Source: Bradyrhizobium zhanjiangense
GTDB lineage: Bacteria; Pseudomonadota; Alphaproteobacteria; Rhizobiales; Xanthobacteraceae
Direction of reading: 5' to 3'
Length of the DNA: 64,000 nucleotides
Assembly: GCF_004114935.1 (NCBI RefSeq)
Contig: NZ_CP022221.1
Location: forward strand, 3,555,001 to 3,619,000
How positions within the stretch are numbered: the stretch's first letter is position 1; the number at the start of each line of letters is the position of its first letter. This document shows, one piece after another, positions 51,458 to 60,672 of the stretch. Both the position numbers and the translations under genes were made by a program. The notes below the pieces were generated by a model. The model was not told the origin of the DNA, did no database searches, and saw nothing but the letters and a program-made list of their open reading frames with translations.

Positions 51458-53392
51458 CTATTCCCACCGTTCGCGCCACGCTTCGAACATCAAAACGCCC
51501 CAGAGTGCGTATGGCCAATTGCGCTTGCGCGACAGATGCTCGGTCCAGTGCCGGCGAATGAGCGCGACGTCGAACAAATCCGTCTCGCGCAGCCGTTTCT
51601 CGGAAAGCAGATTTTCTGCCCATTGTCGCAACGGCCCACGTAACCATTCGTCGAGTGGAACGGCAAAGCCCATCTTTGGACGTTCGACGAGATTTCTTGG
51701 AACGTGACGGTACAGAACCTGACGTAACAGCCATTTGCTGACGCCGCGCCGGATTTTGACGGAGTGCGGGAGCCGCCAGGCCATTTCCACAACGCGGTGA
51801 TCGAGAAGTGGCACTCTCGCTTCAAGAGCGACTGCCATGCTCGTACGATCAACCTTTGTTAGAATATCGTCAGGAAGATACGTCACCAAATCGAGGAATT
51901 GCATTCGATCGAGCAAATTCGGAAAATCAGTTCTTACGGTGTTGTCCCACAATATCCTACGAGCTTCCGATAGGCCAGGCGCGATGCGACTCGGGTCCCA
52001 ATGGCTGATCAGCTTTCTGTACAGTTCATCGGCATCGTTCAACCCGAGCACATTCGCGAATTTATGAATCTTGTCGCCGGGCAGTCGCGGATAGCTGTGC
52101 TCCGGAAGGTAGTCGAAAATCGCGTTCCATCGCTCCGAGCTTACCGAAGTCAGACCCGCTGCGAGTGCCTTTCGCGCGGGGGCTGGCACCAGCGAAAGCA
52201 TCCTCCAGGAACGCCGGGTCAGCTGATATCGATTGTAGCCCGAGAAGAGTTCGTCGCCGCCATCGCCCGAAAGTGCGACGGTGACGTGCTTGCGTGTCAT
52301 CGCTGAAACCAAGTAGGTCGGAATCTGTGACGAGTCAGCGAACGGCTCGTCGAAGATTTCGGAAAGCTTCGGTACGACCTCGAGCGCTTGCTGCGAGGTT
52401 GCGATGAGTTCGGTGTGCTCCGTCCCGAGATGCTTGGCGATCGCAGCGGCATGAGGCGCCTCGTTATAGGCCTTTTGCTCAAAGCCGATCGAGAACGTCT
52501 TTACCGGTCCGACGTTTGCGGCCTTCATCAACGCGACGACGGTCGATGAATCGATTCCGCCGGAAAGGAATGCGCCGAGCGGCACGTCCGCCATCGTCCG
52601 CTTGCGGACGGCATCGACAAGAAGCGTCTCGAGTTGTTCGACCAGCGATGCCTCGTCTCCGGAGAGCGGATTGCTCAGCCCGTCGAGAGCCACCTGCCGG
52701 GCATCCCAGAATTTCTCAATTTGTGGTTCGCGGCCGAATTCCAGGGTCAGAATGGTCCCCGGCTCGAGTTTGTGGACATCCCGATAGATGGTGTGCGGAG
52801 CCGGGATGTAGTTATGCCGCATGAACGAGGCGACCGCCGCCGGTTCGATCCGCGGCGTCCATCCCGGATGCTGGCGCAGGGCCTTGAGCTCCGAGCCGAA
52901 CATGAACAGCCCGCCGATCTTCGCCCAATAGATCGGTTTGATGCCGAGGCGATCGCGGATGAGCTTCAGGGTTCGCTGTTGCCTGTCCCAGATCGCGATC
53001 GCAAACATGCCGATCAGTCGGTCAGCCGTGGCGCGGATTCCGTATCGCGCGAATGATTCGAGCAGGACCTCCGTGTCCGAGTGTCCGCGGAAACGGTGGC
53101 CGGTCGCTTCGATCTCGGCTCGGATTGGAAGGTGGCTGTAGACCTCGCCATTGTAGACCATCACGAAGCGGCCATCGGCCGAGTGCATGGGCTGGTGTCC
53201 GGCGGGCGAAAGATCCAGGATCGATAGGCGGCGGTGAACAAGGGCAACACCGGCTTCGGCATCGACCCATATGCCGTGGTCGTCGGGACCGCGATGTTCC
53301 AGGCTGACGTCCATGGCGCCAGCGACGGATTTTAGCTGGTCGACCGACGTCCGACTGCTGGGGTCCGCGAGAAATCCGGCGATTCCGCACAT
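51458..53392 (-). CDS. Asparagine-synthase-like amidotransferase (3 of 3)
   Basis: A 644-residue protein starting MCGIAGFLADPSSRTSVDQL, with Cys2 intact. It shows RRLSILDLSPAGHQPMHSAD and VYNGEVYSHLPIRAEI in the glutaminase part, FLSGGIDSSTVVALMKA near residue 277 and LSGDGGDELFSGYNRY in the PP-ATPase part, and ERPKMGFAVPLDEWLRGPLR near the end. It is colinear with the copy at 40478 and probably came from the same duplication, but is in the opposite orientation. With the diacetamido-uronate genes next door, it is the best candidate for converting a uronic acid carboxylate to the amide. Confidence 0.9.
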   Translation of the reverse strand: MCGIAGFLADPSSRTSVDQLKSVAGAMDVSLEHRGPDDHGIWVDAEAGVALVHRRLSILDLSPAGHQPMHSADGRFVMVYNGEVYSHLPIRAEIEATGHRFRGHSDTEVLLESFARYGIRATADRLIGMFAIAIWDRQQRTLKLIRDRLGIKPIYWAKIGGLFMFGSELKALRQHPGWTPRIEPAAVASFMRHNYIPAPHTIYRDVHKLEPGTILTLEFGREPQIEKFWDARQVALDGLSNPLSGDEASLVEQLETLLVDAVRKRTMADVPLGAFLSGGIDSSTVVALMKAANVGPVKTFSIGFEQKAYNEAPHAAAIAKHLGTEHTELIATSQQALEVVPKLSEIFDEPFADSSQIPTYLVSAMTRKHVTVALSGDGGDELFSGYNRYQLTRRSWRMLSLVPAPARKALAAGLTSVSSERWNAIFDYLPEHSYPRLPGDKIHKFANVLGLNDADELYRKLISHWDPSRIAPGLSEARRILWDNTVRTDFPNLLDRMQFLDLVTYLPDDILTKVDRTSMAVALEARVPLLDHRVVEMAWRLPHSVKIRRGVSKWLLRQVLYRHVPRNLVERPKMGFAVPLDEWLRGPLRQWAENLLSEKRLRETDLFDVALIRRHWTEHLSRKRNWPYALWGVLMFEAWRERWE

Positions 53393-53835
53393 CGTGCCCT
53401 ACTGGAAGGCTCGCAAATCGGTCAACGGGCAGGGGCCGAGCCAGGGAGATCGCCGGTCCAGCAGAATTAGCTCATATCGCATCTGAACCACGACAATAAG
53501 ACGGCAATCCACAGTTGAAGACCTGGCCAAGGCGCAAACCAATAGCCGCGAAGGTTATTCCGACGGAACCGGATAAGGCAAAGTTGGCGACGCCGGTATT
53601 GCGGTCGACGGAGCTCAGAGCCGACGCATTTTGGCCGTGTCGCAGTGCCTCAAAGGACGCCAGGAGGGCCGAAGAGGTTAGTCCGCTTTGGTATTCTCTT
53701 TAGGTCGCTCTGGCAATAGCGCTCGCTTTTTGCGGCAGAATCCTTGGTATCTTAAGGACTTTCGCTCTTGCGACATCGGCTATATGGCGGCTAAACAACC
53801 GGCGTCGATGGTACGCCTGAGCCGGAACTTCCTTT
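53393..53835. other. Divergent promoter region
   Basis: About 440 bases between the minus-strand amidotransferase and the plus-strand dehydrogenase genes. No coding sequence is convincing. Promoters for both directions should lie here, but no clear -35/-10 pair or inverted repeat stands out to my eye. Confidence 0.4.
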
Positions 53836-55125
53836 ATGTCAAATTTCCGAAAGATTGCAGTTGTTGGTTTGGGCTATGTCGGCCTTCCGGTTGCGGTTGC
53901 CTTTGCCCGCAAAAGAATACCTGTCGTCGGTTTTGACGTGGACGGCAGCCGCGTTGCCGAGCTCAGCAAGGGATATGACCGTACGCGTGAAGTCGACGCC
54001 GAAGATCTTCGCCATCCGTCGCTAACGTTCTCGGTGGATCCGGTGGCGATCCGAGACTCGGATTTCTTCATCGTCACCGTGCCGACGCCAATCGACGATG
54101 CGCACCGGCCGGATCTGGGAGCGATGATTGCCGCATCGCGCACGGTCGGCGATGCGCTCAAGAAGGGCGACATCGTCGTCTACGAATCGACGGTTTATCC
54201 GGGCGCGATCGAGGAGGAATGTATCCCAATCCTGGCGGAGGTCTCCCATTTGAAGCCGGGCGTGGACTTCACGGTTGGGTACTCTCCCGAGCGGATCAAT
54301 CCCGGTGACAAACTGCACCGTTTCGAGACCATCATGAAGGTCGTCTCTGCTCAGGATGCAAAAACGCTTGACATTGTTGCTGATGTCTATGGGTCCGTCG
54401 TGACGGCCGGCATCCATCGCGCACCTTCCATCAAAGTGGCCGAGGCTGCCAAGGTCATCGAGAACACGCAGCGCGATCTGAACATCGCGTTCATGAACGA
54501 GCTATCGCTGATCTTTCAGGTCCTGAATATCGACACGGGCGACGTTTTGGCGGCCGCGGGCACAAAATGGAATTTTCTGCCGTTTCAGCCCGGCCTCGTT
54601 GGCGGCCACTGCATCGGCGTCGACCCCTACTATCTGACTTTTCGTGCCGAGCGAGCGGGCTACCATCCGGAGGTGATTCTGGCCGGTCGCCGGATCAATG
54701 ACGGCATGGGTCAGCGCATTGCCCGCGAATGTGTTCGAATGCTGCTTCGCGGGAAGGGCAGGGGGGGCAGAAGCACTGTCACGGTACTTGGCCTGACCTT
54801 CAAGGAGAATGTCCCGGATACGCGCAACTCCCGTGTGGTCGACATCATTCGCGAGCTTGAGACATTTGGTATCCATGTTCAGGTGCACGATCCTCTCGCG
54901 AACGCGGAGGATGCAAGCCACGAATACGGGCTAACGCTGACTGATCTGGATGCCCTGCGTCCGGCGGATGCGGTCATCCTGGCCGTGGCGCATGATAGCT
55001 ATCTCGCCGGTGGCTGGCCGCTCTTTCAACGGCTATTGGATGACGGCACGGGTCTTATCCTGGACGTCAAGGCGAAGCTCGACCGTGGCGTGACGCCCGC
55101 CGGCATCGAGCTCTGGCGGCTATAG
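53836..55125 (+). CDS. UDP-N-acetylhexosamine 6-dehydrogenase (TviB/WbpA-like)
   Basis: A 429-residue nucleotide sugar dehydrogenase. It has the NAD site KIAVVGLGYVGLPVAVAFAR, the central helix region VAEAAKVIENTQRDLNIAFM, and the catalytic loop PGLVGGHCIGVDPYYLTFRA with the thioester-forming Cys. VTVLGLTFKENVPDTRNSRV opens the C-terminal domain. The GHCIGVDPYY form and overall length fit the TviB/WbpO/WbpA group, which oxidises UDP-GlcNAc or UDP-GalNAc at C6 to the uronic acid in two NAD-dependent steps. First gene of a rightward nucleotide-sugar operon, followed after 5 bases by the epimerase. Confidence 0.92.
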   Translation: MSNFRKIAVVGLGYVGLPVAVAFARKRIPVVGFDVDGSRVAELSKGYDRTREVDAEDLRHPSLTFSVDPVAIRDSDFFIVTVPTPIDDAHRPDLGAMIAASRTVGDALKKGDIVVYESTVYPGAIEEECIPILAEVSHLKPGVDFTVGYSPERINPGDKLHRFETIMKVVSAQDAKTLDIVADVYGSVVTAGIHRAPSIKVAEAAKVIENTQRDLNIAFMNELSLIFQVLNIDTGDVLAAAGTKWNFLPFQPGLVGGHCIGVDPYYLTFRAERAGYHPEVILAGRRINDGMGQRIARECVRMLLRGKGRGGRSTVTVLGLTFKENVPDTRNSRVVDIIRELETFGIHVQVHDPLANAEDASHEYGLTLTDLDALRPADAVILAVAHDSYLAGGWPLFQRLLDDGTGLILDVKAKLDRGVTPAGIELWRL

Positions 55126-55130
55126 AAAGA

Positions 55131-56162
55131 ATGGCTGAGAAGGCGATGTCGCACGATACACCACTGGTCACTGGAGCTGCCGGGTTCATTGGCTTTCATG
55201 TTGCCCAGCGCCTCCTGGCGGCAGGCCGCAAGGTCGTCGGCCTGGACATCGTCAATGACTATTACGATCCTCGACTGAAAGAAGCGCGTCTCGAAATCCT
55301 GAAGCGCGACCCGAACTTCACTTTTGTAAAGCTCGATTTGACCGACCGTGCGGGTATCAAGTCGCTCTTTGCCGAGTATCGTTTTCCTGTCGTTGTCCAT
55401 CTTGCCGCCCAGGCTGGTGTGCGCTATTCGCTTGAGCATCCACATGCGTATGTGGATGCAAACCTGGAAGGCTTCATCAATATTCTTGAAGGGTGTCGGC
55501 ACAACGGGTGCGGCCATTTGCTGTTTGCTTCATCGTCATCGGTCTATGGCAGCAATACGAAACTGCCCTTCTCGGTACATGACAATGTCGATCATCCCAT
55601 CAGCCTGTACGCCGCGTCGAAGAAAGCTAATGAGCTGATGGCGCACTCCTATAGCCATTTGTACGGCATCCCTGCCACAGGACTGCGGTTCTTCACGGTC
55701 TATGGTCCCTGGGGTCGCCCGGACATGGCCATGTTCATTTTCGCAAAGGCGATTTTGAGTGGAACGCCGATCAAGCTGTTCAACAATGGCGACATGCGGC
55801 GTGACTTCACCTTTGTTGACGATATCGCCGAAGCGATTATTCGCCTCATGAAGCGTCCACCTCAGCGCAAATCAATCCCGCCGACCGCCACGCCCGATCC
55901 TTCGAGCAGCCGGGCGCCCTGGAAGATCTACAATATCGGCAACAATAACCCCGAGGAGCTCTTACACGTCGTTTCGGTGCTGGAGAAGGAGCTCGGCCGG
56001 ACAGCAATCAGAGAGCTGCTGCCGATGCAACCTGGCGATGTGCCGGCGACGTATGCCGATATCGAAGATCTGGCGCGAGACATCGGATTCCGCCCAGCGA
56101 CGAGCATCGAGGATGGGATCGCGCGATTTATCAAGTGGTACCGCGAGTACCACAAGGTTTGA
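55131..56162 (+). CDS. UDP-uronate 4-epimerase family protein (LspL/TviC-like)
   Basis: A 343-residue extended SDR. TPLVTGAAGFIGFHVAQRLL carries the NAD motif; DIVNDYYDPRLKEARLEIL is the hallmark of UDP-glucuronate 4-epimerases; LLFASSSSVYGSNTKLPFSV and SLYAASKKANELMAHSYSHL hold the catalytic Ser and YxxxK. FFTVYGPWGRPDMAMFIFAK is also family-typical. It interconverts gluco- and galacto-uronates at the UDP level. The start is ATG 55131 or an internal ATG six codons later. Confidence 0.88.
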   Translation: MAEKAMSHDTPLVTGAAGFIGFHVAQRLLAAGRKVVGLDIVNDYYDPRLKEARLEILKRDPNFTFVKLDLTDRAGIKSLFAEYRFPVVVHLAAQAGVRYSLEHPHAYVDANLEGFINILEGCRHNGCGHLLFASSSSVYGSNTKLPFSVHDNVDHPISLYAASKKANELMAHSYSHLYGIPATGLRFFTVYGPWGRPDMAMFIFAKAILSGTPIKLFNNGDMRRDFTFVDDIAEAIIRLMKRPPQRKSIPPTATPDPSSSRAPWKIYNIGNNNPEELLHVVSVLEKELGRTAIRELLPMQPGDVPATYADIEDLARDIGFRPATSIEDGIARFIKWYREYHKV

Positions 56163-56390
56163 AGCGGGGCCGACACTCGCGGCTGGCCGCGGACCGGACT
56201 TGCTGCCGACTGCCCGGCGACGAACATGGCGGGATCGGTGCGCGGCCCGCCGCCTGACCGGCGCAGGGCCTTGCTTTATCCCGGGATTTCTGGGTAATGG
56301 AACGCTACCGTGCGGCTCGCAAGGCCGCTTGTTTCCTCGGCTCTTCGGCTGGTTGCGATGGCCGGTCACGAGACAAGACAGGGCCTTTGC

Positions 56391-57452
56391 ATGATCAGAT
56401 TTGGCCTGCTCGGCTGCGGGCGTATCGCCAAGCGTCATTCCGATCTCCTGGGTGGCAATCACATCGAGGGAGCAAACCTTATTGCGGTGTGCGATCCGAT
56501 CCGTGCGCGCGCTGATGCGGTTGCCGGGAAGTTCGGCGTTGCGGCCCACTACGAAATGGACAAGTTCCTGGCACGCAAGGATATCGACGCGGTCGCTGTG
56601 TTGACGCCGAGCGGGATGCATCCCGCGCATGTGATCGCCTGCGCCAGGGCGGGCAAGCACGTCGTAGTCGAGAAGCCGATGGCGCTACGCCTGCAGGACG
56701 CCGACGACATGATCCGGGCCTGCGACGAGGCCGGCGTCAAGATGTTCATCGTCAAGCAGAATCGCTTCAACGTGCCGGTGGTCAAGGCGCGCGAGGCGCT
56801 CGATGCCGGCCGCTTCGGCAAGCTCATCCTTGGAACGGTCCGCGTGCGCTGGTGCCGCGACCAGGCCTACTACGATCAGGACGATTGGCGCGGCACCTGG
56901 GCCTATGACGGCGGTGTGCTGACCAATCAGGCGAGCCACCATGTCGACATGCTGGAGTGGTTCTTCGGCGACGTCGTGAGCGTGCATGCGCGCGCGGCGA
57001 CGGCGCTGGCCAACATCGAAACCGAGGACACGGCCGTCGCAACGCTGAAGTTCCGCAACGGTGCGCTCGGGATCATCGAGGCGACCACCGCAGCGCGTCC
57101 GACCGATCTCGAGGGCTCGCTGTCGATCCTGGGTGAAAAGGGCACCGTCGAGATTTCCGGTTTTGCGGTCAACCAGATCCGGCATTGGCGCTTTGTCCAC
57201 GAATTGCCGTCGGACAAGGACGTCGTGGAGAAGTTCTCGGTCAACCCGCCCAACGTCTACGGCTTCGGCCATCAGGCCTATTATCATCACGTGGTCGATT
57301 GCCTGGAGAACCAGCGTGCCGCGCTGGTCGACGGGCTCGAGGGCCGCAAGAGCCTGGAGCTGATCTCGGCCCTCTATGAGTCGATCGAGACCGGGGAGGA
57401 GGTGGCGCTGCGCTTCACGCCGCGACTCAGCCGGCTGGGTGTCGTTTCGTGA
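56391..57452 (+). CDS. Gfo/Idh/MocA oxidoreductase, WbpB/WlbA-like
   Basis: About 353 residues from ATG 56391; the frame is open to 56310, but MIRFGLLGCGRIAKRHSDLL is the natural start. It has the Rossmann NAD motif GCGRIAKRH, AVAVLTPSGMHPAHVIACAR, HVVVEKPMALRLQDADDM with the EKP signature, and the C-terminal VRWCRDQAYYDQDDWRGTWA and LTNQASHHVDMLEWFFGDVV. WbpB/WlbA proteins oxidise UDP-GlcNAc uronic acid at C3, recycling NADH with 2-oxoglutarate, to make the 3-keto sugar. The downstream acetyltransferase and aminotransferase complete the pathway. Confidence 0.9.
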   Translation: MIRFGLLGCGRIAKRHSDLLGGNHIEGANLIAVCDPIRARADAVAGKFGVAAHYEMDKFLARKDIDAVAVLTPSGMHPAHVIACARAGKHVVVEKPMALRLQDADDMIRACDEAGVKMFIVKQNRFNVPVVKAREALDAGRFGKLILGTVRVRWCRDQAYYDQDDWRGTWAYDGGVLTNQASHHVDMLEWFFGDVVSVHARAATALANIETEDTAVATLKFRNGALGIIEATTAARPTDLEGSLSILGEKGTVEISGFAVNQIRHWRFVHELPSDKDVVEKFSVNPPNVYGFGHQAYYHHVVDCLENQRAALVDGLEGRKSLELISALYESIETGEEVALRFTPRLSRLGVVS

Positions 57453-57916
57453 ACCGGCCGGACGTGCATCAGGCCGGCGTGCGCGATGTCGCTTTCGGGG
57501 AGCGCGTCAAGATCGTCGAGCCCTGCAATCTCTATGGCTGCCAGCTCGGCGACGACTGCTTCGTCGGGCCGTTCACCGAAATCCAGAAAGGCGTGGTCGT
57601 CGGGGCGCGCACCCGCGTGCAATCGCATGCCTTCGTCTGCGAGCTCGTCACCATCGGCGAGGACTGCTTCATCGGGCACGGCGTAATGTTCGTCAACGAC
57701 ACGTTCGCAACCGGCGGCCCGGCTCGTGGACGCAAGGAGCTATGGCGAGAAACGGTGATCGGCAACCGCGTGTCGATCGGCTCCAACGTCACCATCATGC
57801 CGGTCAGGATCGTCGACGACGTCGTCATCGGTGCAGGATCGGTGGTGACCAAGGATATTACGACGCCTGGCACCTATGCCGGCAATCCGGCGCGCCGGCT
57901 TCTGGCGAGCCAATAG
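57449..57916 (+). CDS. UDP-amino-sugar N-acetyltransferase, WbpD/WlbB-like
   Basis: A 155-residue hexapeptide-repeat protein with a GTG start overlapping the previous stop. Repeats are GERVKIVEPCNLYGCQLGDD, CFVGPFTEIQKGVVVGARTR, VQSHAFVCELVTIGEDCFIG and HGVMFVNDTFATGGPARG, then VIGNRVSIGSNVTIMPVRIV, ending AGNPARRLLASQ. The HGVMFVND segment is conserved in WbpD/WlbB enzymes, which acetylate the new 3-amino group of UDP-GlcNAc3NA. It is coupled to its neighbours in the order B-D-E, as in Pseudomonas and Bordetella loci. Confidence 0.9.
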   Translation: MNRPDVHQAGVRDVAFGERVKIVEPCNLYGCQLGDDCFVGPFTEIQKGVVVGARTRVQSHAFVCELVTIGEDCFIGHGVMFVNDTFATGGPARGRKELWRETVIGNRVSIGSNVTIMPVRIVDDVVIGAGSVVTKDITTPGTYAGNPARRLLASQ

Positions 57917-57926
57917 GGGAATATCG

Positions 57927-59024
57927 ATGGCTGTGCCGTATGCCGACCTGCAGCTGCAATACCAGTCCATCAAGGACGAGATCGATGCGGCGATCGCCGG
58001 CGTGATCCGCGACAATTCCTTTATCCGCGGCAGCTACGTCGACACCTTTGAACGCGAATTCGCTGCGGCTGCGGAGGTGACGCACTGCGTATCCTGCGCC
58101 AACGGCACCGACGCGCTTTACCTCGCGATGCGCGCGCTGAAGGTGCAGCCGGGCGACGAGGTGATCACGACGGCGCATTCCTGGATATCGACCGCGGCGA
58201 TGATCACCCATGCCGGCGCCACCGTCGTCTTCTGCGACACCGATGACGCGACCTTCACGATCGATCCGGCGACGATCGAGGCGGCGATCACGCCCCGCAC
58301 GGTCGGCATCATCCCGGTGCATCTCTACGGCCAGCCCGCGGACATGGACGCGATCATGGCGATCGCGCAGAAGCATAAGCTCTGGGTGATTGAGGACTGC
58401 GCCCAGGCCCATCTCGCGCGCTACAAGGGCCGCATGGTCGGTACCTTCGGAGAGGCGGCTACCTATTCATTCTATCCCGGCAAGAATCTGGGTGCGATGG
58501 GCGACGCCGGCGCGATCGTCACCAACGATGCCGCGCTTGCGGAGCGGATGGCGATGCTGGCGCGCCATGGCGGGCTGGTGAAGCACCAGCACCATATCGA
58601 GGGCATCAACAGCCGGCTCGACGGCATGCAGGCGGCGATCCTCTCGGCCAAGCTGCCGCATCTTGCCGCCTGGACCGAGGCCCGGCAGGCCGCCGCCGAG
58701 ATCTATGATTCCGGTCTCAACCAGATCGATGACGTCGTGGTGTCCGAGGTCGCGCCGGCGCGCAGCCATGTTTATCACCTCTACACGATCAGGCATCCGC
58801 GCCGCGACGCGCTCGCCGCCCATCTCAATGCCAATGGCGTGCAGACCGCGATCAACTACCCCACGGCGCTGCCATTCCTGCCGGCCTATGCGCGGTTTAA
58901 CCACCGGCCGGAGCAGTTCCCCAACGCTCATCGCGATCAGGGCCGGATTCTCTCGCTGCCGATGTTCGCCGAGATCACGCGCCAGCAGCAGGATGAGGTA
59001 ATCGATCTGGTTCGGAAGTTTTGA
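57927..59024 (+). CDS. Sugar aminotransferase, DegT/DnrJ family, WbpE/WlbC-like
   Basis: About 365 residues from ATG 57927, ten bases after the acetyltransferase gene. It shows VPYADLQLQYQSIKDEIDAA, the PLP-binding CANGTDALYLAMRALKVQPG, GDEVITTAHSWISTAAMI, IEDCAQAHLARYKGRMVGTF and SFYPGKNLGAMGDAGAIVTN, where the lysine of PGKN forms the Schiff base. RHGGLVKHQHHIEGINSRLD is also a family signature. It transfers an amino group from glutamate to C3 of the keto sugar. With the dehydrogenase, WbpB and WbpD homologues it completes a route to UDP-2,3-diacetamido-2,3-dideoxy-uronic acid. Confidence 0.92.
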   Translation: MAVPYADLQLQYQSIKDEIDAAIAGVIRDNSFIRGSYVDTFEREFAAAAEVTHCVSCANGTDALYLAMRALKVQPGDEVITTAHSWISTAAMITHAGATVVFCDTDDATFTIDPATIEAAITPRTVGIIPVHLYGQPADMDAIMAIAQKHKLWVIEDCAQAHLARYKGRMVGTFGEAATYSFYPGKNLGAMGDAGAIVTNDAALAERMAMLARHGGLVKHQHHIEGINSRLDGMQAAILSAKLPHLAAWTEARQAAAEIYDSGLNQIDDVVVSEVAPARSHVYHLYTIRHPRRDALAAHLNANGVQTAINYPTALPFLPAYARFNHRPEQFPNAHRDQGRILSLPMFAEITRQQQDEVIDLVRKF

Positions 59025-59172
59025 TCGGATGGCGGCCGCGCGTAGGCCGCAAAGAACCATTTGGGGAGACCGAATCTGCGATTCCGGGAGGTCTGGCCGT
59101 TAGACTTGCGCCGGGGCAGATGCTACAGACCGTCCCGATTTGGATCGCGCGGTTTGCGCCTCTGGAGAAAAT

Positions 59173-60258
59173 ATGGTGGCTCAGGATTCGAAGCGGCGCG
59201 TGGCGTTGATCACCGGCATCACCGGGCAGGATGGCGCATATCTCGCCGAATATCTGCTCGTCCTCGGCTACACCGTGCATGGGATCAAGCGCAGGTCATC
59301 CTCGTTCAACACCGCGCGTGTCGACCACCTCTACGAGGATCCGCACGCCGGCAACGTGCCATTCCTGATGCACTATGGCGACATGACGGATTCCACCAAT
59401 TTGATCCGGCTGATGCAGCAGATCCGGCCGACCGAGGTCTACAATCTCGCCGCCCAAAGCCACGTCCAGGTCAGTTTTGAGAGCCCGGAATACACTGCCA
59501 ACGCCGATGCGGTCGGCGTGTTGCGCCTCCTTGAGGCTATTCGCATTCTTGGCTTGGAAAAGGAGACGCGATTCTACCAGGCATCGACGTCGGAGCTTTA
59601 CGGCCTCGTGCAGGAAGTGCCGCAGAAGGAGACGACTCCGTTCTATCCGCGCTCGCCTTACGGTGTGGCGAAGCTGTACGGCTATTGGATCACGGTGAAC
59701 TATCGAGAGGCCTATGGCATGTTCGCCAGCAACGGCATCCTGTTCAACCATGAGAGTCCGATCCGCGGCGAGACTTTCGTGACGCGGAAGATCACGCGTG
59801 GGATTGCCCGCATCGAGGTCGGCCTGGAGAGTAAGCTCTATCTCGGCAATCTCGATGCCAAGCGCGACTGGGGCCACGCCCGCGACTATGTCGAGGGCAT
59901 GCACAAGATCCTGCAAGTGGACGATCCCGGCGACTTCGTGCTCGCGACCGGCGAGACGCGCTCGGTCCGCGAATTCGTCGAAGTGGCGTTTGCGGAGGTC
60001 GGCCGCAGCATCGGATGGCGCGGCAAGGGCGTCGAGGAGGTCGGCATTGACACAAAGAGCGGCAAGACGGTCGTGAAGATCGATCCGGCCTACTTCCGGC
60101 CGACCGAGGTCGACCTCCTGATTGGCGATGCGAGCAAGGCGCGTCAGGTCCTCGGCTGGAAGCCGAAGCGGACATTTGTTGAACTCGTCGAGGAGATGAT
60201 GGCGAGCGACCTGGCGGAAGCAAAACGGGACGCGGCCCATGGCACCCGCAAAGTTTGA
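59173..60258 (+). CDS. gmd: GDP-mannose 4,6-dehydratase
   Basis: About 361 residues from ATG 59173, with GGAGAAAAT upstream. It has [20 protein letters not shown] (NADP site), [60 protein letters not shown] (catalytic Ser/Thr region), [20 protein letters not shown] (YxxxK) and [20 protein letters not shown]. All are hallmark GMD motifs. It makes GDP-4-keto-6-deoxy-mannose, the precursor of GDP-fucose, GDP-rhamnose and GDP-perosamine. The usual partner fucose synthase is only a remnant downstream. Confidence 0.94.
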   Translation: MVAQDSKRRVALITGITGQDGAYLAEYLLVLGYTVHGIKRRSSSFNTARVDHLYEDPHAGNVPFLMHYGDMTDSTNLIRLMQQIRPTEVYNLAAQSHVQVSFESPEYTANADAVGVLRLLEAIRILGLEKETRFYQASTSELYGLVQEVPQKETTPFYPRSPYGVAKLYGYWITVNYREAYGMFASNGILFNHESPIRGETFVTRKITRGIARIEVGLESKLYLGNLDAKRDWGHARDYVEGMHKILQVDDPGDFVLATGETRSVREFVEVAFAEVGRSIGWRGKGVEEVGIDTKSGKTVVKIDPAYFRPTEVDLLIGDASKARQVLGWKPKRTFVELVEEMMASDLAEAKRDAAHGTRKV

Positions 60259-60286
60259 GCTGAAAGGCAGAGCGCAGGCCATTGGG

Positions 60287-60414
60287 GTATGGTCGGCAGC
60301 GCGTTGGTGCGCCGGCTAGCGCGGGAAGACGTCAACGACAACATTGCGATCGCGGCGAACGTGATGCAGGCCGCGCACCAGAACGGTGTCGAGAAGCTGA
60401 TGTTTCTCGGCTCG
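60287..60414 (+). pseudogene. GDP-fucose synthase remnant with large internal deletion
   Basis: Two pieces of an Fcl/WcaG-type GDP-fucose synthase are joined in frame: GMVGSALVRRLAREDV, which is the cofactor loop that normally lies near residue 10, and [20 protein letters not shown] then KLMFLGS, which normally lies near residue 90-110. The roughly 75 residues between them, the start codon and the remaining C-terminal two thirds are gone. It sits 28 bases after gmd, the usual place for fcl. Confidence 0.82.
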
Positions 60415-60672
60415 TGGGTGGTCTGTTGGTCGCGATTTCCTGCTGGCTGAGCGTTTTCGGCACAATATCGACGCTGCTCGCGAGCGATGCGTATCTGAAC
60501 GTCCGGTCTTCTTCCCGCGGAAGGGGAGGTCGGATCATGGCAGTGAGTGTCTTTTCCGGATTCGTGGACCCAGGCTTTGGTCAAGGGAGCGGCTATGGTG
60601 CCGATGCGCTCAACGGACTGATGCATGAGCGCCTATCGCAGAAATGGCCCCCGACTTGGAACGCTTCCCCAC

